Positions 42,734 through 52,437 of a stretch of 64,000 bases of DNA are shown here, in pieces. The translations under genes and the position numbers were made by a program. The stretch's first letter is position 1. Every line of letters begins with the position of its first letter. The notes beneath the pieces are model-generated. The model did not search any database and was not told the origin of the DNA. It worked only from the letters and a program-made list of their open reading frames with translations. The stretch lies in assembly GCA_016648135.1 (NCBI GenBank), contig JADDOH010000463.1, positions 124,001 through 188,000 on the forward strand. Direction: 5' to 3'. Origin of the DNA: Agrypnia vestita (lineage: Eukaryota; Arthropoda; Insecta; Trichoptera; Phryganeidae).

Positions 42734-43631
42734 GGGGGGGGTAAGGTTTTTAACTTTTTTTTTTGCATTTTATTTTTAATTTTTTAAATGAATGTATAAC
42801 ATCGTAAGAATATTGTGTCAAAATTTCAAGTCAATCGACGAAATTATGAACATTTGAGCGATACTCAGACAGATTTTCTATACCTGCTCGGGCAGCTAAG
42901 AAACGCGCTCACCTGAAGACCACCGGACGTGCTATTTGCATTGGAAGAGTTTTGCGTAGACAAGGACAAACAGATGCTGATGATGAAAGCTCTTTGCCGT
43001 GTGAACATGGCATCGACGATTATGTGTAAGTATAAAATAAGTGTTGAGTTTTATTTTGAATTTTACAGTGTGCAAAACTTTAAATCGTTTTCCCCACATC
43101 TCACGTTTTCAAAGTCGGTGTCCATCATAACTTCAAAACTACTGCACCGATTCTTTTGAAATTTTGAATACTATTTCTGTACATAATTTACGAGGTAACG
43201 CTGTCGAGTTTTTTTCAAATTTGTTATTAATTTTTATTTTTTAATAACAAATTAGTCGATATTTTTCGCAAAAAATCGCGTTTTTCCCTTCAAAGTGTTC
43301 CAAAAAATTTAAAAATTGAAATTTCAAAAAACCCTCCCAGCTTTACCTGGGAAAATCTATTATCTAACGAATGAACTTTGATTTTTTGATTTCAGATGAT
43401 TTAGCACCAAGTTATGATGGACACCGCAATTCTACTTTTTTCCGAGACACGTCCGAATAATTGCTGCCATTTCCGTATTTCTTAATATTTCGTCTTGAAA
43501 ATTTTACACAATATTCTTCAAATATCATACTTTAATGTACTATTGGTTTTAATAAAGAGATTTTAACTGTGTCGTCACAAAAAATTCACAAAAACATGCC
43601 TTTTTTTGTACGAATTAACCTTACCCCCCCC
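42734..43631 (+). mobile_element. TTAA element with G-run ends and relic exon-intron structure
   Basis: Starts GGGGGGGGTAAGGTT and ends AACCTTACCCCCCCC, with TTAA directly outside (42730-42733 and 43632-43635). Inside, about 42880-43026 reads RAAKKRAHLKTTGRAICIGR and DADDESSLPCEHGIDDYV, then meets GTAAGTAT; a TTGATTTCAG occurs at 43389-43398, followed by DDLAPSYDGHRNSTFFRDTSE-like coding, in part, to a stop. The splice-like sites and matching texture suggest the last two exons of a lost transposase. TTAA duplications are known for piggyBac and Kolobok; I cannot tell which. Confidence 0.65.
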
Positions 43632-43664
43632 TTAAGACCAAACAAAGAAGTTTGGTCTCGGAGC

Positions 43665-44015
43665 TAGCAAAAATAGACTGAATGCAACGGAAGTGAGATC
43701 ACAGGTTCATACGAGGCAAATCCATCCATGATGGAAAAAAGAATGAACAAAAAAAAAAAAAAATTGAATAGCTGATCTTAGTGAATGAGATTAAAATAGC
43801 GACGCTCGGGTGGTTTGGTCACGTTGAACGATTGAAATGGTAAGCAAGAAAGCTACGTTGGCGCCAAAATATAGGAAAGCCGCTGAAGACTCGGCACGAC
43901 CAGATAAGCCAGTTAAAGGCCTGGACAATCGACGAGCTTGCGTGAGAAGATGCAAGAATGAGGCGAGAGTCGCGTTTCTGCCTATCCCCGCGGGAAATAG
44001 CGTGACGGTGAGTTA
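43665..44015 (+). pseudogene. RTE-like LINE 3' tail, copy 3
   Basis: Parallel to 6875-7260: RLNATEVRS near 43675, the segment GTCACGTTGAACGATTGAAA, then GRKPLKTRHDQISQ-like reading and RACVRRCKNE near the end. Interrupted by a poly-A run at 43747-43762. Frameshifted. Confidence 0.6.
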
Positions 44016-44280
44016 GATAGTTACTTCATTGTCTTCTTGCCGTCAGGGCCGCTTTGGACATTGGTGACCAGTCATCCACGACTAAGCAGATATTACTGAC
44101 GCCGTAATATTAATCCATTTGTAAAACAGATATGTCCAGCTCGTCGTGTGCTGGACACCGGGTATCCTTCCAGTCTACTTGTCTCCATTACACTCAGGTG
44201 TCATCCTCCCAGTCTATTACCCACTCGCAACGTTACGCGGCCGTAGAGAAACCACTACTGTGCCTGCAGCACAGTGGTGG
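44016..44280. other. No recognisable feature
   Basis: Mid-GC sequence without assignable coding or repeat content. Confidence 0.25.
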
Positions 44281-44337
44281 CCCGAGGTTTTGTACTGGTC
44301 TGTATCATACGGAAATTTGAAGGATTACCTGTAATAT

Positions 44338-44792
44338 ACAGGGTGTACCAGAGCTAGCAGCAGAAACTTGGCAGGTAGCCTGACTATGTTTCGATTCAAA
44401 AATGTTCAAGCAACCATGGCCTAATATCAATAGTTATGGAGATATGCAATATCGAAATTTGCATTTTTTTCCATATTCCTTAATTTTTTTTGCAAAAAGT
44501 TGAACTATCATTACAGTAGCTTATGTCGATTATGAAAAATTCACTCGCTTAAATACAAATCGAATTAAATGATAAAAACCTTGCAAAAATTGAAAAAAGT
44601 TATTTTTACAAGGTTTTTATCACTTTATTTAAGTTGTATTGAAGCAAATTAATTTTTCATAATCTATATAAGTTACTTTAATTATAGTTCAACTTTTTGC
44701 AAAAATAAGTAATAAATATTGAAAAAAAAAATGCAAAATTTGATATTGCATACCTCCATAACTATTGATATTAGGCCATGGTTGCTTGAATT
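44338..44792. mobile_element. Long foldback element, copy 6 (right end truncated)
   Basis: Left terminus ACAGGGTGTACCAGAGCTAG, then CAGAAACTTGGCAGGTAG and the family arm, to GGCCATGGTTGCTTGAAT where homology stops. About 50 bp outside its left end is repeated, inverted, outside the right end of copy 7. Confidence 0.7.
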
Positions 44793-45010
44793 GCATTTTA
44801 GTACAGCAAAATGCAGCAGGCAACAGATAGCAGCCCATTCTTTTTTTTCTTTTCTTTAATTAGTTATCTTCTTGACTCCACTTTCGAGACAAGTATCATC
44901 CGTGTATGCACACCATTAGTTTCTCTTCAGATTTTTGGAGGCGTATTCGTGAAGGAAAACATGCCGCAAGCACTGCCTTCTATGCCTTGAAATCACAATT
45001 GCTCCCTTAA

Positions 45011-45615
45011 CAGCGAAGGGAAAAACTATATTTCAAAATGATGACACACGTTCACCAGTTTGAAGACTACAGAGTGTACACTACATTTGTGGTATAAACT
45101 ACATGCAGTGAACTAATTGTAGTACTACGAAATTGTAGTACTAATGAAGTGAACTAATTTGTAGTTCTACTAAATTATTGTATTAATGAAGTGATCTATT
45201 GCAGTACTACAACATTGTAGTACTACAACATTGTAGTACTAATGAAATTAACTAATTATAGTGCTACAAGATTGTAGTGACCTACAAGAAGTGCTACTAG
45301 AAAATTTTCAAATCAATGGGGGGGGGATTGTTTCAGTTTCCAAAAATTTCACATATAAAAAACTGTGCACACTTCAATTTAAAATTTGAAGTGTGCACTT
45401 TCAAACAAAATGTACCGTTTGAAGTATGTACTTTCAATAACTTTAAAGTGTGTGTACTTTATAGTGTTACTTTAAAATTAAATGTGCTATTTGAAGTACG
45501 CACTTTAAAATAACTTTGTTGTAGTGTGCACTACACTTCAAAAGGTGTGAAGTGTACACTTCAATGTAATAAAGTACCACATTGTAGTAGTTAGTACAGA
45601 GCGGACCCATCACTA
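45011..45615 (-). mobile_element. hAT MITE (TAGTGATGGG family), copy 3
   Basis: Inverted relative to copies 1 and 2: starts CAGCGAAGGGAAAA (first base changed from T) and ends GGACCCATCACTA. Flanked by TCCCTTAA (45003-45010) and TCCCTTAG (45616-45623), an 8-bp duplication with one mismatch. Interior built of TAGTACTACAA palindromes and AAGTGTGCACTTCA-type words. Confidence 0.88.
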
Positions 45616-45623
45616 TCCCTTAG

Positions 45624-46178
45624 ATTATATAATTCAATTACATAAGCTGATGATTCCTGATGACTCCGACTCCGCAGTCCTCAATACAATCATTTATAAT
45701 ACTCGCTGTTTCCAAGTTTGTTTTAATTAACGAAACGACAAGCAATGAATTATCAATCGTTATCTACCTTACGTTGCCGCTTGGATCACCCACTACAAAA
45801 TAATTCGTTTACCTGGTTTAAAAAATACAAAAAAGACGGGGTCCAATGAGTCATCGCGGTATAACCGAATTCGCGTTAAACCGGGACGCGTTGTAACTGT
45901 ATTACATATTGCGGTCATACGAAGATACCGCTGTGGCGGCAAAGTCAAATACCGCCGATATTTTAAAAATGAGTCACGAAATTTCGGCTCCGACCCTAAA
46001 GGCTTCTCGCAATAAAATTGATTGATTTTCCGTTTGTCCCGGGATTTTTATCGCTACCTTGTTCCCATTTAGGTGTTCGAGAGTGCCTGATTTATGGGTT
46101 AGGTTATTGTTAAAATTGCAAAGATTCGCTTTACTTCTTTTCAGTGTACGGAGGCCCTTACAAAATATAGGTAATTAT
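45624..46178. other. No recognisable feature
   Basis: Ordinary mixed sequence between the hAT MITE and the next foldback. Nothing recognised. Confidence 0.3.
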
Positions 46179-46591
46179 ACAGAGTGTACCAGAGCTGACA
46201 GCAGAAACTTGGCCGGTAGATTCCTGCCTGTGTTATGAGTCTAAAATGTTCAAGCAACCGTGGCCGAATGTCAACAGTTATGGAGATATGCAATATCAAA
46301 GTTTGCATTTTTTTCTTCAATATTTCTTACTTATTTTTTGCAAAAAGTTGAACCATCATTACAGTAACTTATGTAGATTATGAAAAATGAATTTGCTTCA
46401 ATACAACTTAAATAAAATGATAAAAACCTAGTAAAAATAACTTTTTTCAATTTTTGCAAGCTTTTTATCATTTTATTCTACTTGATTTAAGCGAATGAAT
46501 TTTAGGCCATGGTTGCTAGTACATTTTAGACTCGAAACATAGTCAGGAAGCTACCTGCCAAGTTTCTGCTGCTAGCTCTGGTACACCCTGT
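46179..46591. mobile_element. Long foldback element, copy 7
   Basis: Ends ACAGAGTGTACCAGAGCTG and, reversed, ACAGGGTGTACCAGAGCTAG; both continue with CAGCAGAAACTTGGC. The right arm is internally deleted (the AATGAATTTT block joins GGCCATGGTTGCTAG). The outside flank on the right matches, in reverse, the outside left flank of copy 6. Confidence 0.72.
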
Positions 46592-46960
46592 ATATTACAG
46601 GTATACAAATTTCCGTATGATACAGACCAGTACAGAACCTAGGGCACACGTGACACAGGTGGCACGTAAGGATACGTAGCTGGCAAGCGAATGATTTACA
46701 GATACATTATTTTCCAAAATGAATTTTATAAAATGAAATTCAAGACATAGATTGACTGATGAACCAACTCGGGTGTTCCTATTGCTAAGTGACGAAATTT
46801 GAACCAGATATAAAGCATTTGGCATCGAATGAACAGTGGCTAAAATCTCATTAATAAAAGGGTTTGTGTAGATGATGGTTTCATTTTGAAATTCTGAAAA
46901 AAAAAATATTATTTCCCACAAAATACTGCTCGGAAAGGTGAATAAGGAAGGGTCTACTGG
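46592..46960. other. No recognisable gene
   Basis: A minus-strand frame at 46595-46921 has no motif I recognise. The first 50 bases are the duplicated flank described for copies 6 and 7. Confidence 0.3.
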
Positions 46961-46964
46961 ACCC

Positions 46965-47332
46965 AGGGTTCGAAAAAATCCTATTTTTATACTAAAAAAT
47001 CAAAAAATCGAATTTCTGGATATATAACATATATCCAAACGTTTTTTCTCCTTTCTTGATCACGTCGATCGATACAATCGACATAATTAGGAAATTTGTT
47101 TTTTTATTTTGTACATGAATTATTATTATTTATTAAATACTGAATTATACATATATAAAATACTAAATACTGAAAAAGATAATATAGCCATTATTATATA
47201 CAAGTTATAAAAGTTGCTCTTTTTAATGTAGTGTTATGGGTGTTTGTTTCTTCGCGTGAAATAAAAAACGGATTATAAGAAACAAATTAAACTTTTTTTT
47301 CAATATATATCAAAAATAAAAATCAAGCCATT
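46965..47332 (+). mobile_element. hAT-like non-autonomous element (TAGGGTTCGA family), copy 2, truncated
   Basis: Starts AGGGTTCGAAAAAATCC and follows copy 1 (1382-1858) through TTTTGTACATGAATTATTAT and GGTGTTTGTTTCTTCG, ending near AAAAATCAAGCCAT. The right terminus and the two blocks of the AACTAGCGCCATCTGT type in copy 1 are missing. Confidence 0.6.
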
Positions 47333-47408
47333 CTATCTCATCGGACCGTGTTGTTAAAGGATGTCCTGACGTCACGTTTCTGAGTAAAAAAAACTAATTA
47401 TAGCATAA

Positions 47409-48133
47409 GGCGTCTGATACACATGCTTCTTTAGTGGCACGTGAGCATGCGCAGTATCGACTTTGACAGTGGCATGCTTATTAGTGGCATGTGTGTACGC
47501 ACATTGCTAGAAATGAGCATGCCACTGTCATTCACCATAGAGAAGGGGTATCTTTGGAGCATGTGTGAACAGACTTGCTTATTTATGAGCGTGCTTATGT
47601 CATTCGCGGGCTTCACGGCTAGTATTATCGATGCGATCTTCTTAGTCCGCGACAGATGAAACAAATATGGCGCGTTGGGGAGATGATAAAACATTACTTT
47701 TCGTAACTTATTATAGGAATCACGAATGTCTGGAATACTCGTTCACCGTTGTGTAAAAATAATATAGTGAGAAATAATGTTTACGAAACTTTATTAATAG
47801 GCATGAATGATTCAAATCTTACAATAAAAATTATATAAACTAAAATCAAAAATGTGCTGATGGAAACTCGGGAACTTTTTTGATTTATTGGTTCACTTGA
47901 ATTTTCTATTTCAGTTTGCAAAGTTTCCATTTTGAACAAGAGCGTCTCTATTCTATGACAAGAGCATGCCACTAATAAGCATGTGTGTTTGATTGTTAGC
48001 TTTGGGCATGCTTATTTATGAGCATGCCACTAATAAGCATGCCAGTAATGAGCAAGTGTGTACAGTTGTTAGGGCATGCTTATTAGTGGCACGCTCATTA
48101 GCATGCCAGTAAAGAAGCATGTGTATCTGTACC
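47409..48133 (-). mobile_element. TTAA-flanked MITE (GGTACAGATACAC family), copy 4
   Basis: Reverse orientation: right end CATGTGTATCTGTACC followed by TTAA; the left end is decayed (GGCGTCTGATACACATGC). The frame at 47781-47972 on the minus strand reads MACSCHRIETLLFKMETL and ends SFMPINKVS, differing from copy 1 at only a few residues. Many AATAAGCATGC words at both ends. Confidence 0.8.
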
Positions 48134-48530
48134 TTAATTGCCGACTGTAATTATTTAAGTAAAAATATAAGAAAAAACGCTCGGTACGTCAGACAGTCGA
48201 AAAGTAATATTTGAGAATTTTTACGCGCGCGCGCTTAAAAAGGTTCGCCTTCGCTGATAATTCCTTCGGGTAACGTGAATTAACATCGCGAGACTTGTAC
48301 GCCGAGGATTACCTTCGGGAGGTTTCTTTGTCTGCGGCGCCCTTCGCTCGCCCCGCTTGTTACACCCCGTCGATCGATATGAAACTCTTCCTTTATTTAC
48401 CACTGCGGCCTCTCGTTTCTGTTTTAATTCACCCTTCGAAGCATTATAAAATACACATTGTTCTTTCTTACGCCAGTGTAATGTTTGCTGGTACCCGTTG
48501 CGGTGGTTTATTATAAAAATAACGAAAATA
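48134..48530. other. No recognisable gene
   Basis: Mid-GC with (CG)n at 48223-48234. Frames on both strands (48221-48535 minus, 48295-48516 plus) lack motifs. Confidence 0.3.
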
Positions 48531-48534
48531 ATCA

Positions 48535-48845
48535 TCCGTATTCTGAAATAAGCAATGTTGATATTTCTGTTACTTGACGGTTACTGTACAACACTGTGAC
48601 GCCGTTTTTTTTGACGTTTTATGTTTGACAGGTTTGAAATTAATGAATTCAATCCATTGGAAAGCTCATTATACGCACTTGTGAATATCTTAACGGTTGT
48701 TTATGTTTTACGTTTAGAACTTTCGATTGATTGAGTTCATTAATTAACAAATTGGCGGCAATACAATGTTATACGCACCCTACATACCTATCAAGATTGG
48801 GATAAAGATCTGACATCCCAATATTGCTATTTCCAGAATAGCACA
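48535..48845. mobile_element. CCGTATTCTGAA repeat, compact copy
   Basis: Left end CCGTATTCTGAAATAAGCAA and right end, reversed, GTGCTATTCTGGAAATAGCAA are imperfect inverted repeats. The left part matches 34040-34140. No coding sequence. Probably a MITE of about 310 bp. Confidence 0.5.
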
Positions 48846-48884
48846 GATCATATTTTTTATACACTCATTTTATATACACACAGT

Positions 48885-49080
48885 CCCTGCTGAACTCAGG
48901 GCCAATAGGGCGAAGGAGCTTAGGAAGGCCAAAATTAAGATGGAGTGACAACGTCCTCAAAGATATATCTGCCTTAGAGCTTCGAAACTGGAGAGAGCTG
49001 GCACTGGACCGAGATGAGTGGAGGAAAATTATCGAGGAGGCCAAGACCCACCAAGGGTTGTAGTGCCAAGAATGATGATG
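48885..49080 (+). pseudogene. RTE-like LINE C-terminus, different subfamily
   Basis: The plus strand reads RRSLGRPKLRWSDNVLKDI, then NWRELALDRDEWRKIIEEAK and THQGL before a stop. GRPxxRWxDxVxxDL...NWRxxAxDRxxWRxxxxEAKTHxGL is the standard C-terminal block of insect RTE-type ORF2 proteins. It is followed at once by an (ATG)n tail, also typical. Only the last 60 codons remain. Confidence 0.75.
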
Positions 49081-49084
49081 ATGA

Positions 49085-49700
49085 TACTTGAAAATAATAA
49101 AACAGGTATTTGAGGAAATAGAAAAGGGATCTCGCTGTAATGGCCGATTATCTTCCAGCCCCCTCCAAATAAAATGTTTGAATATAGATTGTTGTTCCAG
49201 TATATTATTTATAAGCAACGAAGGAAAGATTAAGAAACTTCAAATAGTACAAAACAGAGCGATGCGCATGATATTGAAGTGTAATAGGAGAACCAAAATA
49301 ACAAAAATGTTGATCCCCTAGGACTAGAAACAGTAAATCAAAGAATAAAGTATAATGTATTGATATAAATATTTAAAATTAAACACGGATTAGTACCCAA
49401 ATACTTTGATGACAGAATGAAGCAGAATAGGGATTTCCATTATTACAAAGACTTCCGAAGAAAAAGAAAAACACCTCACAAAATTGTATGATGTACAAAG
49501 GTCTGAAAATGTTCGATAGCCTGCCAAAGGAAATTCAAAACACGTTGAATGTAAGGATGTTTAAACAGGAGTGAAAGTTTTATTGTAAAAACTTTTAAAT
49601 GACTAGATGGAATGCAATATGTTCGAGTGAAATCATGTATTAGCCCACACAACACTATGTGTGGAACTAAATAATTAAGATAAATAAATAAAAATATTTT
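49085..49700 (+). pseudogene. LINE ORF2 C-terminal fragment (jockey/CR1-like)
   Basis: Reads DCCSSILFISNEGKIKKLQI and VQNRAMRMILKCNRRTKI, then after a stop NQRIKYNVL, FKIKHGLVPKYF and a final YKGLKMF-type segment in shifted frames. This is the (I)DYCSxIxF...KLQxxQNRAMRxIL...LVPxYL...L.....LPxEI order of jockey/CR1 LINEs. AATAAATAAA near 49683-49690 marks the tail. Directly abuts the RTE tail at 48885-49080. Confidence 0.7.
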
Positions 49701-50030
49701 GTACGACTGAAGTTTAAAGATTACACGTACCTACCCCCAAATTTATTTACTTATACAAGATCCGAAATCCTTTCAAACCTGTGATATAGTATAACGCTCC
49801 AGTCTAAACCACATTCAATATGATTTCTGTAGATATTTTTTGAAAACGCGCTTCCGAAATGCACACATACATACGTATATAAACAACTCCGTGAAAGAAA
49901 GTTATGCCAGGAAGTCTTTCGAAAGTGTACCTTCTTGGAAACGACCGATTGAACCGCACAAAGATATACGACGTTCAAAAATATGACATTCCAACTCATC
50001 GGGGTGAGATATTTTAATATTCCCGACATT
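49701..50030. other. No recognisable feature
   Basis: A minus-strand frame 49751-50029 has no recognised motif. Confidence 0.3.
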
Positions 50031-50033
50031 TAC

Positions 50034-50433
50034 ACAGGGGGTCTCATAGCTGGTAGCAAAAGCTTTACCGGTGGATTCCTGTCTTGATAATTAGTCGAAA
50101 ATGTTCAAGCAAACGTGACAATAGTTATGGAGATACGCAATATCAAAGTTTGCATTTTTTTTTAAATATACATATAACCATCATCACAGTCGAATAAAAT
50201 GACAAGAACCTCGCAAAAATTGAAAAAATAATTTTTCATAATCAACATGTTACTACTGTAAAGATAGTTAAACTTTTGGCAAAAAAAATCGGAAATATTA
50301 AAGAAAATGCATGATATTGCACATCTAATCCATAACTAATGTTATTGGGCCATGGTTGCTTGAGCATTTTCGACACATTATGAAGGCAGGAATCTACCTG
50401 TAAAGTTAACGCTACTAGCTATGAGACACGCTG
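50034..50433. mobile_element. Long foldback element, copy 8
   Basis: Ends ACAGGGGGTCTCATAGCTGG and, reversed, ACAGCGTGTCTCATAGCTAG, both continuing TAGC..AAA/TTAAC and TTTACCGGTGGATTCCTG-type sequence. The middle of the arms is shortened compared with 38336-38834. Confidence 0.72.
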
Positions 50434-50439
50434 TATACA

Positions 50440-50950
50440 CGAAGATTTCGCAGTTGTAGCATTTCATTTCACATTCATTCGAGTATAATATAAATGCATA
50501 AATATAAAGCCAAAACTGAGTTGTTTCTTAAAGAAAAATAAGTTACACATCTTAAAGAAAAGAGTGTAACATTTGACCAATATTACGTCGCACTATACTA
50601 TAAGTCAAATTTAAGAGAAAAAATAAAATTGACTTAAAAAAATATACATATCGACGTTTTCTTTAATTAAATGTCAATTTTTTAAGTGCCTCAAATATTA
50701 AATAATGTATATAATATTTCTTAACTTAAATTATATCTTCTTATTCAAATCATCAATCATATAAGAATATAATAAATAAATAAAGAAATCATCAATAATA
50801 TAAGAATCACAGTTTGATGAATTAGAAATTTTGGAAATAAGAAAAAGTGTTAATAGTAAATTGATTATTATAAATAACCAGGTCCTTTTTACAAATAGTT
50901 ATATTTTAAATTTATTTTCATGTTAAGTAGGTTATTTATTATTATTCATT
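50440..50950. other. No recognisable feature
   Basis: AT-rich. Contains a partial repeat of AATCATCAATMATATAAGAAT at 50748-50765 and 50787-50807. Confidence 0.3.
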
Positions 50951-50956
50951 TTCTAT

Positions 50957-51210
50957 ATAGGGTTATTTGGAAAACATTAATAATCTCGCAGGACTATACT
51001 CCTGCCTTGATTATGAGTTGAAAATGTTCAAGCAGTTACTGTAACGATAGTCCAACGTTTTACAAAAAATAAGTCAGAAATATTGGAAAAAAAAAATGCA
51101 AACTTTGATGTTGCGATCTCCACAACTATTGATATTAGGTCATAATAGCTTGAACATTTTCGACTCATAATCAAGGCAGAAATATATAATGTTTTCCAAA
51201 TAACCCGTAT
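50957..51210. mobile_element. Long foldback element, copy 9 (short form)
   Basis: Ends AGGGTTATTTGGAAAACATT and, reversed, GGGTTATTTGGAAAACATTA; next GCAGGACTATACTCCTGCC. The left arm is cut after TGTTCAAGC and joins the central AGTTACTGTAACGATAGTCC block, giving a 254-bp deletion derivative. GGTTATT terminus type. Confidence 0.72.
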
Positions 51211-51283
51211 AACTTTTTTAATATTTTGATTGTCTATACTTCGATTTTTGAATTCAATTTTATTATATTTAAGTATACAATTG

Positions 51284-51324
51284 TATCCTGACGAAGGGGC
51301 CACAGGCCTTGAAGCATGTTGATA
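51284..51324 (+). ncRNA. Hammerhead-ribozyme-like motif, copy 4
   Basis: Stem I TATC (51284-51287) pairs with GATA (51321-51324). CTGACGA is intact at 51288-51294. Stem II AAGG...CCTT closes around GGCCACAGG. The 3' core is GAAG instead of GAAA, followed by CATGT, so A15.1 is G and faces U (wobble). Only this one change in the core separates it from a canonical hammerhead. It lies in AT-rich DNA with no Penelope coding part seen nearby. Confidence 0.5.
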
Positions 51325-51329
51325 TTTTC

Positions 51330-52245
51330 AATATAATAAAGTGGTGAAAATTAAGTTTATTTTATTAATCATATCAATCATATCTAATTGTAATTTAAAA
51401 TAATCTATGCACTTCGTTTCTTTAAAAAACTTCGTGAGATTTAGTTATCTTTCGAAGCTGGCAATGGAAAAACAACGCAGTACTCGATGCATTTTTAGCG
51501 CAATCATAATATAGATTTCAAAGCTTCTTCGAAGAGAAAACCGGAGTAAAACGAATCGAGGCATTTATTGAGTGTGCCATTACGGCAGGCCATTAAAGGC
51601 GATTAAAAAAGTAACATTACCCGGCTAATTAGTGAATGAACGGTAAACCACTGTATAAATAAAAAAATCCTGGGTCGTTGTTTTCATAGCGAGCCATTTT
51701 TTCCATGTTGCATCACGTCCGTTTAGACCTGCGTAGACACCTTAGATAAATTATTATTTAAATTAATATTTACACAAAAACCAGTGATGTTTTGCGTTCC
51801 CTTTATAGTGTGGTGACAAAGAATTCAAAGTTAGGTGTTGAGGTTTAGACATTCACTTAACAAGTTTGAAATTCGAGGTATTCCGTAATTAGATCGTGCA
51901 CTTTCAAGAAGAGTTTCTAATGGGTAAACTACGTACAATTTCAATTAAACATTCATGTGTGTCATTTTTTGCGTAAAATATTTCTATAGTGAAAAGTTAT
52001 ATTAGAAAAGGACTAGGATATAATTGTCGGTCTTCTCAAATTAATTATAAGTCTTCGACTGTCAGTTTAGAAAACTACATACATCGATTGTATTTGACGT
52101 AAACGTGAAAATAACATGATTTACGCCAAATCTTTGTTGATATTATTCATTGTTATCTGTTAAAATATGTGTCATAGCTCTTAACTTCTAAAAAATGGAA
52201 AGATGTATGTAAATGAACGTTTTTTCCAGGCTGCCCAAGTAGGTT
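51330..52245. other. No recognisable gene
   Basis: AT-rich sequence with no motif-bearing frame. Confidence 0.3.
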
Positions 52246-52250
52246 AGTTA

Positions 52251-52437
52251 TAGGTCTTTTCATATAAGCTTGCAATTGAGTTAGTGTGGGTACAGTGCGT
52301 AATACGCGCATTGTTTCGTTGTGTGAAGTTTACGGGTACGCCCCTCTCGTACACGTAAACCTAACACAACGAAACAATGCGCGTATTACGCACTGTACCC
52401 ACACTAACTCAATTGCAAGCTTATATGAAGAGACCTA
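52251..52437. repeat. 187-bp near-perfect palindrome
   Basis: TAGGTCTTTTCATATAAGC on the left pairs with GCTTATATGAAGAGACCTA on the right. Pairing continues without visible break through CAATTGAGTTAGTGTGGG, ACAGTGCGTAATACGCGC and ATTGTTTCGTTGTGT, to a loop near 52335-52355 flanked by TTTACG/CGTAAA. Arms about 80 bp with one mismatch seen. A sequence related to the inner part lies at 21920-21960. Confidence 0.85.
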
